In this document: one piece after another, positions 55,150 through 64,000 of the stretch
Layout of the letters: each line of letters starts with the position of its first letter
Position numbering within the stretch: position 1 is the first letter of the stretch
Origin: Rhynchonema sp. JSB1_4
Taxonomy: Eukaryota; Nematoda; Chromadorea; Monhysterida; Xyalidae
Assembly (NCBI GenBank): GCA_030248065.1
Contig: JASAMV010002190.1
Location: forward strand, 1-64,000
DNA length: 64,000 bases
Reading direction: 5' to 3'
Notes under the pieces: model-generated
What the model was told of the DNA's origin: nothing
Seen by the model: the letters and a program-made list of their open reading frames with translations, nothing else
The model's database searches: none
Made by a program: the position numbers and the translations under genes

Positions 55150-55670
55150 GTCTGACAGGCGGGCTTGAAGGATCTCACATACCTACGCAGCACCAAACGA
55201 CTGCACGAACAAGGTATGCTCACTGACTCCATAACGTGTAACGCACACTGCGTATACACACAGCCACTCTCAGCGTAACACACACTGACTGCACGGGCTG
55301 TAGCACAGGTCAACGGACCACTATCACACATCTTGAGCAAATAGGCAGCCTGTTGCAGCAAGGCACAAGCTCCCTGCTGAATGCGCATTGTGCTGCGGTT
55401 TTTGCAACGAACATTCGGCCCATTGTCGTGGAATACACGGGTTTTCAAACAATCATACACAGTAGAAACAAGTTACGGTGACGAAAAACCGCATAACAAT
55501 CAAGCTTTAGGGCCTAGAGGTGTGCACATACATAGATTAGATGAACATTGTGAACTTTCAAACATATTAGCACCCTGACATTGACTAAATAAGTAACTGT
55601 TTCACTCTGAACCAAACAGAAAACAAACAAAACTATGTTCACAAGTGATATTTGAAAATTACGGCTTTAT
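55150..55670. other. no recognised gene
   Basis: The sequence downstream of the tRNA-like element could be a SINE body, but I see no second copy in the window to define it. Confidence 0.35.
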
Positions 55671-55890
55671 TTGACAAGTTTGATTTACATATTTGAAGAC
55701 AGGTTTGATGTTTGATTTGATAGATTTGATGTTAGATTTGGCAAATTTGATGTTTGATTTGCAATATTTGATGTTTGATTTGCAATATTTGATGTTTGAT
55801 TTGACAAGTTTGATGTTTGACATGTTTGATATTTGATGTTTTAAGACAAGTCTGATATTTGATTTGATTTGAAGATTTTTCAAACATCAA
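55671..55890 (-). repeat. TTTGATGTTTGATTTG tandem repeat
   Basis: Low-complexity array of ~21-25-bp units built on TTTGATGTTTGATTTG. It ends in CAAACATCAAACATGTCAAA, which resembles 49868-49885. The encoded frame (KSNIK repeats) is a by-product. Confidence 0.85.
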
Positions 55891-56565
55891 ACATGTCAAA
55901 CATTGCTTGAATCGCTGTGACTTCCCCCTTTTCGGAAGGAGTTTACCACCGAATGCAGCAGCATTTTACTGTCTTTTACTAAAACCTTCTCCATACATCT
56001 TGAGCACAAAGTTGTGTTGACCAGCACTAATATCCTGAAGAACGAATCGTATAATTTGGCTCGTTGATGTACCTGAAATTCTGAGAGAAAATTTAGAACG
56101 CTCCCCAAATATCAATTTGATCCTTTCTCAAACATTGCACACCTGTGCACCTTTCTCTTTCCAACAAAACAACTCCAAATTCGTTTGCGCCCTTTCTCAC
56201 TTCAGACACTAAACCTTTCACTCGATACTTTCTCTTTTCGTTCCAAAAAAATATCAGAAAGGTGCTAGAAGAGTATAAAGCTGGCCAGAAAAACATCCGA
56301 ATGAAAAACAACAATGAACGGAAAGTGTAAATTTTATAACGTCCCAGGTCTACAACATTTTGGAAGATCATGCTACATATTTATACGTCACATTTATTCG
56401 TCACACGTGTACTAGACGTCTAGATTTTTACAAAACCCATTCACATTTACGCAGTGTCATTTGTTCAACTCACAATAACAATGACATGCGATTATTTTTG
56501 TTGTTTTAGTTTTTCAGTTTTTTTTTGTTTTTATTGTTTTTTTTAATATTCTCACACCTTCACCT
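55891..56565. other. no recognised gene
   Basis: 55896-55919 mirrors 49728-49751 in inverse orientation. The rest (short frames near 56090-56370) is unassigned. Confidence 0.35.
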
Positions 56566-57070
56566 CTACTTACTCATACGTGATGTTTCACAGCCGGACG
56601 GCTTTGCATTCAGCGTTCCTGACTCCATATCATGCTTTTCCCTGAAACATTTCTTCACGTAACTCCTTTTGCTGCTCCCTGGCACCGTCTGTCTCGGACC
56701 ACTTTCAAACAGCTTTTCACCTGCGCCGTTCATCAGACCAATTCCCATTGAGCACAAAGTCTCATTTCCAGTTATTAAACCATAACCCATGGTGTCTCTG
56801 CTCACCAGAAATTCACAATTCTGTATCTTGCCACCAGCCAACTGCAGCTTTTTGCTGATCACACCGAGGACTTTCAACTTTCCCGGTCCAGCCCCTTGCA
56901 CTTGAACACGTGCTTTGTTTGGCAGAATTTTCTATTCGAATGCTTTCACCAGTTCCGCTCGAATCAAATTCACATCCGAACCGGTGTCCAAACGAGTGTT
57001 TCTGACTGATCTACCACCAATAACAGGCAACTTCAGCAGTGATGTTTCATTTGTCGTGGGACTGGTTGCT
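56566..57070 (-). pseudogene. antisense retropepsin-like protease remnant
   Basis: The minus-strand frame reads RLDTGSDVNLIRAELV (D-T-G at ~56988-56980), then an in-frame TAG at ~56932, then VQVQGAGPGKLKVLGV and a Gly-rich strand region to 56566. That is aspartic protease order following gag on the same strand. The stop breaks it. RT is not present downstream, so the element is truncated. Confidence 0.6.
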
Positions 57071-57132
57071 ATTCCTTGATTCACAACTCTAATGCCACCG
57101 CATTGCTTCACTGGTGTCTCATTTGGATCATA

Positions 57133-58301
57133 TTACCAAAAATTAACTCCTTGTTGGGAGAACTGAGCGTTGTTGTGATTCCATTTCTTGTGATCATTGT
57201 TTCGATACCAACTGCGATTTGGCGCTGTATTTCGGGCACTTTGATCGGCTTGGTTGTTCACGTGGCAGATACGACTGCGAATATTTATGGCATCGTCTTC
57301 TATCTGTGCGATGTGCTTCATTTCGTGGAATGACTTATTTTCGGAAATGGCAACATACATCTTCTCTTTAATGGATTCATGGCAGAGCCCGTCTTTGAAA
57401 AACTTGCACATCAATGATATCATTGCATGGTCTGCGAGTGGGTCTTCGAGGCTGCTTGCCGATCTTAAGGTACCCTCCAACAAAGCAGCGTATTCTCTGA
57501 CTGATTGCTCTTTTGTCTGTCGAACAATTAACAACTCGTTCTCAGATCGTTTCTCATAGAACTTGTCGCCGTATCTTTCGTCAAGAAAAGCGAATGTTTT
57601 TGCGAAACTCTCCTTGACTGATTTCGGCTGCTTGTCGTACAGCACTGCGGCCTCACCTGTCAAGGAATATCGCACATGCATCAGCTTTGTTGTGTCGTCC
57701 GTATTGCTCTTTTTGATTTTGATCTGGACAAAATCACGCCTCGTTGAGCAGCTACCTGCTTTGCCATCAAATTTAAAATCGCCAGATAGCAAGTGTAAGT
57801 CATCAGTTTTTGTTTGTCGCACAAATTTTCAATCTCTTTCATTTGTTGTTTCATCAGATCAATCAACGCTTTCGTTTTGTCGGTCTGCTGATGATGTTCC
57901 ACATTCATCCTTGATGTTTCATTATTTTCTGATCTTGAAAGCCGCTGAGAACCTGTATGACCTGCGTCAGACTCAAGACCTGCGGCTGCAAACCGTTTGG
58001 CGTTGGAATTTTCATCAAAGTTAGAACTCGAAAAAATCAATGCCGAACTTGATGAAATTGAAACATTGGCCTTTAGTTCTGATTCGATATCATACCCATT
58101 CATCGAATTTGTTCTGACTGTATCCTGGACTGATTGACTTTTATGTTGACCTGTGTTAGCGTTGGCCATCGATGGATCAAAATTGATCTGATCTGTGTAT
58201 TTCTGATGTACCCTCTTGGCCTTGTTTGAGTTGTGTTCTTTGTGTGGTACATCGAACTGAGACGGTCCAAAATGAATCTTGTCTTTTGGGTTCTTCGACA
58301 A
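57133..58301 (-). pseudogene. antisense gag-like gene, copy 2 (two overlapping frames)
   Basis: The upstream frame 58301-57681 (from a non-ATG start; polar, Ser/Gln-rich) overlaps the downstream frame 57822-57133, which carries the gag-like region (FKFDGKAGS to FHEMKHIAQIEDD) and a basic Asn-rich tail. They are related by a -1 shift. A TTTAAAT heptamer lies at 57777-57771, read as ATT-TTA-AAT in the upstream frame. It is nearly identical to copy 1, including the frame change. The protease remnant follows on the same strand. Confidence 0.68.
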
Positions 58302-58302
58302 G

Positions 58303-58702
58303 TGTGATCTGGTGACAATATATAGCCTCTATTATGCCATATATTATGTACTCATTCTGGTACACCACATAATACCCTTGTGTTCCTCCGCTTAACCTGT
58401 TCTCTTTCTTTCTTTTTTCATAATTCAGTTCGTCCAGTGTTGGTTTTCGGAGTTCGTTTGGAGTTGTTCCTTGGTTGTGTTGGGTGCAATTGCGCTGCCT
58501 TTGTGATTTTACTAACTAATAAAACCTAACGAGAAAGTCGGAACGCGGAAATCCTACTTGTGTATTGAATGATCGAACATAATCCGACCGTCAGGAGAAT
58601 CTGTCGGTTCGTTTGGCGATTGAAATCCCCATATTATTGGCCTATTTTGAACGTCATTGGTGTTTTATGCTTATGTGGCCTGTTTACGAGCTCGAAGGAC
58701 CA
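58303..58702 (+). repeat. LTR-like block, composite unit copy 2
   Basis: 400 bp, same ends as copy 1. AATAAAACC lies at ~58518, and the primer-binding-site candidate TGGTGAGCCCGACGTGATTT at 58707-58726. Its reverse complement has CCA, a discriminator base, seven acceptor and five T-stem bases and part of a T loop in correct order for a tRNA 3' end. Confidence 0.65.
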
Positions 58703-59889
58703 CGTTTGGTGAGCCCGACGTGATTTGTTGGGCTTGCTATCGCGACCTTCGACCGAAAAGGAGCAGATTTTGGGGAGTTTTGGGGGCTATTTTGGGGATT
58801 TTTGCAATATTCATCAACGTAAAACTTTTTTCTTTTGATATTTCGACCGTCCGAGGTGAGCCAACCGAAGCAACTAGCACCGCGACAACCGCGACAGCGT
58901 CTACGGCAACTGCTACGACCGTCATCTTCAACCGCATCAACGCCAGCTCTAACAGCTGGCCCTGTGTGAGGCACAAAAGGACCGAAACGGCCGCAGGACT
59001 GGGTCGCGTGCAGTGTAAACGGAGCTGTTAGAGTGCTGGTATCATCGATGTCTGCAAATCAACGCAACAAATCATCGCTTCATCAGCCAACGTGTCGATA
59101 AATGACAAACATCGCATCAAACATCCGTCTGGGCCGAAAAGTGACGATTGTCTGGGGGTCGAGTTTGGAGAGTTGTATTGTGTTCCCGGTGGTCTGCTGA
59201 CCAGTTTTCGACAGAACTCTGCCCATTTTTCCAAGGCAGGCCAATGGCCATTTTTTTCGCCATAGATTTTTCGACATAGATTTTGGCCGACGAAGTGCGA
59301 AAGTTGAGTGAAAAGTGATTTTTGACGATTTTTGGAGTTTCTTGGATTTCTTGGATTTCACTTTAAATGACATCAACGTCAGCCGTCATTTCGTTTGTGG
59401 TGAGCATCGTTCTTCTCAACTCCTGTCATCTGTTCAACGGTATTTCAGCGTGAATAAAAGCGGTTCGAGTGAAATAAAAATTGTAGAGTGTCAAAAAGTG
59501 CCATTTTGCGTCATTTTGGAGGTTTGAGCATCTGATCGATTTGTCATCCTGTCATTTGCACTGTCATCGCCTGATATTGTGATCAAAAGTGGGAGCGACC
59601 GACAACAACTGCAACGATGCCTGACTCGCCGAACAAAAGTCTGTATCGACCTGTCTAGGACTTCTGCAAAAATTCTGAAATGTGCGATTTTGACGATATT
59701 TTGTGATTTTTCGTTTCGCGAATTTCGACCAACTTTCGTGGCCGTATCACCAAATCAGCTTAAGTGCGGCAGCGTAGACCAGTGTGCCGTATGTTTTGAT
59801 CGGAAACGGAGCAGTTGGAACAATATTCAGCGAGAAATTAATTTTTGAAATTTATTTTCTCTTAATTTGCATTTAACGCTGTTATCGTC
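58703..59889 (+). repeat. leader of composite unit, copy 2
   Basis: Noncoding leader between the LTR-like block and the zinc-knuckle gag; repeated at 62729-63916 with ~99% similarity. Short frames are not conserved-looking. Confidence 0.7.
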
Positions 59890-61276
59890 ATGGCATCGGG
59901 TTCTAACGCAAATAATGATGTCAACACACAGCAACGTGGATCGTGTGCTTACTGCCAGTCTACAGAGCATCGAAACCAGGATTGCCCATCCATAAACAGG
60001 GGTCTGCGGCAGATCGCGGCGAACATCATGAATGGTCTGTCCCCTTTTGGTCGTCTTCATCGAACATCAGCCAACACAGCTTCGACTTCAAATGTGCAAC
60101 GTGGAGTTAGTAGTGGAAGTTCCGGTGTTGCGGCTAGTACGAGATCGACACGTCAGCATCCACGGTTGGACGAGAATCGGCAAGAAATTCTGGAGCGGCA
60201 CAACAAAATTCGAATGTCGCTCGTGTGCACAACCAACTCGACACGTATGATCAACATCCGGTTCATGGTGCATTGAGACCGTCAGCGTCAACACCTCACC
60301 CACCACATATTACGATTAATGGGCAACAGCAAACATACCAATGCAACCTTCTCATCTGTCAACGTCGGCTATGAGTGTTGAACGTTCGAATGTCGCCTTG
60401 GTGAGTCAGGGACACCCTGTACCCGTCGTTATGCGTCAGTCGGACAGCAACAGGGAGCGTGAGTTGAGTGGTGAGACCGTTTTGACCATGGCAGTTCCGA
60501 ACTTGGACACTGCTGAGGCGCGATCTCGAGGTGAACGTGTGCCTCACATGATTATGCGACCACTACCAAACGGCTACAACAGCTTGAACGTCGTTGAATG
60601 GCATCAACGTGATCCAGTGACTGTGAACAGACCACAGTACTTCTTGCTTACCAGTCCGAACTATCGTGACATGAACTTCGACGACATGACAGCTTGGATC
60701 GTACACAAATTCGACATTTTGAGATTTTTCGGTGACGAATTGGGTTTGCAGAACATCGACGAAGTTACCATCAAGTTCTTGCGAATTGTGCAAGGTTATC
60801 AGCACTCAGATGCTCAACGCACAATTGAACCGGCATCGTCGTTGAATGCAAGCCATAGCAACAACAATCAACAACCGATTGAGGCGCCAGATTCGGATGA
60901 CGACCATGATTCACAACCCGCTGCAGTTTCAACGCAACGCAATAATCGTAATGTGAGTGTCATGCAGCAACGCCAATCCACTGGTACCGCTTTGACCGTG
61001 GTGCATCCACCGTCAAGGGCTGTTACAGGCGTGGTGCACACTTGTTACACATGTGGCGAACAAGGTCACCGCTCGTTCGAATGTCCGCAGAATAGACGTG
61101 ATCAACAACATCTACAATCGACTAATGATGCGCAGCGTGGTTCAATGCATCGACCAAATGGAAGCGAACAGAACAATGGCAACGGTCGTGCTTGTTTTAT
61201 TTGTGGTGATCCGACACATTTGTCCCCGCAGTGTTCACAAAAGTTTCAACGTCTGAAACAACAGCAGACCCAGTGA
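59890..61276 (+). pseudogene. sense gag-like gene with three CCHC zinc knuckles, frameshifted
   Basis: ATG 59890 opens a frame with a first knuckle CAYCQSTEHRNQDC (C-X2-C-X4-H-X4-C). Protein-like sequence changes frame near 60190 and again near 60330. The frame 60341-61276 has a central globular part (MTAWIVHKFDILRFFGDELG), an acidic linker and two further knuckles, CYTCGEQGHRSFEC and CFICGDPTHLSPQC. This is a nucleocapsid-type protein that would bind RNA. No protease or RT follows in recognisable form. Confidence 0.65.
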
Positions 61277-62024
61277 CGCAGGTCCGACGTTATTATGCCC
61301 AGTGACGCAGGTCCGAATAATCATCAGAAGCAAGTTTCGGCGAGGAAAGAAAACACTGCGGGTCCAGCAGCGATGATGGTGGCTGCATGAATTGCAACAG
61401 GGAACAATGTTATTGTGGAGCTCGACCTGGCGTCATTTACAAACCGAAACAAGCTGAACAAAACCAGCTATCGGCCTGATGTGAGAATCCGGAAAATCAA
61501 AGGTGCTGATATCGTGAGCGACGACGAACACGTGGACAACACGTGCATCGAGAAGAAACAGATTAATCAACCGTTGGACTCGGAATGTGAATGGCTCGAA
61601 ACGCCAAATTGCATTGATGCTGAGCAACAACACGTTCTTGGTTTCATCGAAGATCAACCTTTCTGATTGTCGACAAATTTGAATCGTTCTACAAACACGA
61701 TCTCGCAGTCTGCATTGCACCGAATTGAGTCTGAAAATGGTGCTAACGCTTGTCGCTTCACGTTGAACAGCACCTCTTATTCTTCGCATCGGCAAACGAA
61801 CATTGACAAGAAGCTACAGTTCGTTCTGTTGAAACTGAAATTGAACTGCCGTATTTGTATGATGCCGTTTGCGATCGTTGATGATATGGACGCTGATTCC
61901 GAAATTATATTGGGTGCGTTGTGCGAGAGGATGATTCATCCGATTGCTTCGCCATCTAAATCCAACAAGTCGACAAAACGATCAAAGAAGAAGAAGGATA
62001 CTCGCAACGTGAATTCGACCGTTT
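61277..62024 (+). pseudogene. downstream sense ORFs of the composite unit
   Basis: A CAGTGACGCAGGTCCGA direct repeat lies at ~61271 and ~61299. The frame 61415-61666 (SFTNRNKLNKTSYRPDVRI) and the frame 61667-62024 (FVLLKLKLNCRICMMPFAIV, then a Lys-rich SKKKKD tail) are protein-like but not recognised. The second is cut at ~62024, where antisense gag sequence begins, so its annotated tail is chimeric. Confidence 0.45.
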
Positions 62025-62328
62025 GGCGTTGGAATTTTCATCAAAGTTAGAACTCGAAAAAATCGATGCCGAACTTGATGAAATTGAAACATTGGCCTTT
62101 AGTTCTGATTCGATATCATACCCATTCATCGAATTTGTTCTGACTGTATCCTGGACTGATTGACTTTTATGTTGGCCTGTGTTAGCGTTGGCCATCGATG
62201 GATCAAAATTGATCTGATCTGTGTATTTCTGATGTACCCTCTTGGCCTTGTTTGAGTTGTGTTCTTTGTGTGGTACATCGAACTGAGACGGTCCAAAATG
62301 AATCTTGTCTTTTGGGTTCTTCGACAAG
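62025..62328 (-). pseudogene. antisense gag-like gene, copy 3 (5' fragment)
   Basis: Matches 57998-58302. Only the Ser-rich upstream part remains; the capsid region is deleted at the junction with the sense ORF. Confidence 0.75.
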
Positions 62329-62728
62329 TGTGATCTGGTGACAATATATAGCCTCTATTATGCCATATATTATGTACTCATTCTGGTACACCACATAATA
62401 CCCTTGTGTTCCTCCGCTTAACCTGTTCTCTTTCTTTCTTTTTTCATAATTCAGTTCGTCCAGTGTTGGTTTTCGGAGTTCGTTTGGAGTTGTTCCTTGG
62501 TTGTGTTGGGTGCAATTGCGCTGCCTTTGTGATTTTACTAACTAATAAAACCTAACGAGAAAGTCGGAACGCGGAAATCCTACTTGTGTATTGAATGATC
62601 GAACATAATCCGACCGTCAGGAGAATCTGTCGGTTCGTTTGGCGATTGAAATCCCCATATTATTGGCCTATTTTGAACGTCATTGGTGTTTTATGCTTAT
62701 GTGGCCTGTTTACGAGCTCGAAGGACCA
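62329..62728 (+). repeat. LTR-like block, composite unit copy 3
   Basis: Nearly identical to 58303-58702; primer-binding-site candidate at 62733-62752. Confidence 0.65.
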
Positions 62729-63916
62729 CGTTTGGTGAGCCCGACGTGATTTGTTGGGCTTGCTATCGCGACCTTCGACCGAAAAGGAGCAGATTTTGGG
62801 GAGTTTTGGGGGCTATTTTGGGGATTTTTGCAATATTCATCAACGTAAAACTTTTTTCTTTTGATATTTCGACCGTCCGAGGATGAGCCAACCGAAGCAA
62901 CTAGCGCCGCGACAACCGCGACAGCGTCTACGGCAACTGCTACGACCGTCATCTTCAACCGCATCAACGCCAGCTCTAACAGCTGGCCCTGTGTGAGGCA
63001 CAAAAGGACCGAAACGGCTGCAGGACTGGGTCGCGTGCAGTGTAAACGGAGCTGTTAGAGTGCTGGTATCATCGATGTCTGCAAATCAACGCAACAAATC
63101 ATCGCTTCATCAGCCAACGTGTCGATAAATGACAAACATCGCATCAAACATCCGTCTGGGCCGAAAAGTGACGATTGTCTGGGGGTCGAGTTTGGAGAGT
63201 TGTATTGTGTTCCCGGTGGTCTGCTGACCAGTTTTCGACAGAACTCTGCCCATTTTTCCAAGGCAGGCCAATGGTCATTTTTTTCGCCATAGATTTTTCG
63301 ACGTAGATTTTGGCCGACGAAGTGCGAAAGTTGAGTGAAAAGTGATTTTTGACGATTTTTGGAGTTTCTTGGATTTCTTGGATTTCACTTTAAATGACAT
63401 CAACGTCAGCCGTCATTTCGTTTGTGGTGAGCATCGTTCTTCTCAACTCATGTCATCTATTCAACGGTATTTCAGCGTGAATAAAAGCGGTTCGAGTGAA
63501 ATAAAAATTGTAGAGTGTCAAAAAGTGCCATTTTGCGTCATTTTGGAGGTTTGAGCATCTGATCGATTTGTCATCCTGTCATTTGCACTGTCATCGCCTG
63601 ATATTGTGATCAAAAGTGGGAGCGACCGACAACAACTGCAACGATGCCTGACTCGCCGAACAAAAGTCTGTATCGACCTGTCTAGGACTTCTGCAAAAAT
63701 TCTGAAAAGTGCGATTTTGACGATATTTTGTGATTTTTCGTTTCGCGAATTTCGACCAACTTTCGCGGCCGTATCACCAAATCAGCTTAAGTGCGGCAGC
63801 GTAGACCAGTGTGCCGTATGTTTTGATCGGAAACGGAGCAGTTGGAACAATATTCAGCGAGAAATTAATTTTTGAAATTTATTTTCTCTTAATTTGCATT
63901 TAACGCTGTTATCGTC
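62729..63916 (+). repeat. leader of composite unit, copy 3
   Basis: Matches 58703-59889 with an offset of 4027 bp (4026 at its left end, because of one inserted base near 62882) and scattered substitutions. Confidence 0.75.
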
Positions 63917-64000
63917 ATGGCATCGGGTTCTAACGCAAATAATGATGTCAACACACAGCAACGTGGATCGTGTGCTTACTGCCAGTCTACAGAGCATCGA
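63917..64000 (+). CDS. start of the sense zinc-knuckle gag, copy 3 (runs off the window)
   Basis: ATG 63917 begins the same protein as 59890 (MASGSNANNDVNTQ, first knuckle CAYCQ...). The window ends inside it. Confidence 0.75.
   Translation, partial: MASGSNANNDVNTQQRGSCAYCQSTEHR

Noticed and set aside
55659..55883. KSNIK-repeat protein
   Set aside because: Translation of an AT-rich tandem repeat, not a gene.

Overview
This is animal DNA, almost certainly from an invertebrate. It has short-intron cellular genes (a MATH-BTB gene and a RING-finger gene), a decayed Polinton/Maverick virus-like element, non-LTR and LTR retroelements, hAT and fold-back DNA transposons and several minisatellites. 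Introns are mostly 38-132 bp with mixed TAG/CAG acceptors. I cannot place the species; ecdysozoan is a guess. Nothing looks prokaryotic: there are no operons, Shine-Dalgarno signals or CRISPR arrays.

Layout. 1-6341: near-complete non-LTR retrotransposon (copy A) with a Ulp1-like protease, an APE-type endonuclease and a reverse transcriptase in one open frame, ending in an (ACGAA)n tail. 6936-8257: six-exon MATH-BTB gene, followed by a GT-rich degenerate repeat that holds four perfect let-7 seed-match octamers. 10366-29875: one giant LTR retroelement of 19,510 bp. Its 699-bp LTRs differ at about six positions, carry TGTCA/TGACA ends and are flanked by the duplication TCCGG. Its 2547-codon frame reads Gag, then an envelope-glycoprotein-like segment, then protease-RT-RNase H-integrase. 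Its 10-kb 3' half holds two intron-containing genes in antisense and a relic that looks like a superfamily-1 helicase.

29876-38575: a dispersed repeat present twice (one copy empty, the other split by a 5'-truncated non-LTR copy B), a 748-bp hAT-type element with an 8-bp duplication, the last two exons of an unknown gene, and a RING-finger gene. 38609-45097: decayed Polinton with protease, packaging ATPase, two small conserved-looking ORFs, a capsid-associated protein, an integrase C-terminus, protein-primed DNA polymerase, a basic core-like protein and a double-jelly-roll major capsid protein. 45712-46150: a diverged solo LTR of the giant-element family. 47714-52500: a second hAT-like copy, a fold-back element and minisatellites.

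52527-64000: three copies of a composite unit built around a 400-bp LTR-like block. To its right are a primer-binding-site candidate and a sense zinc-knuckle gag; to its left is an antisense gag (plus protease in one copy). A tRNA-like pseudogene beside a 32-bp hairpin lies between copies 1 and 2.

Recurring theme: two unrelated LTR elements carry sense gag/pol on one side and antisense coding cargo before the next LTR. In the giant element the antisense cargo has introns, an arrangement that would protect those introns from splicing out of the genomic RNA.
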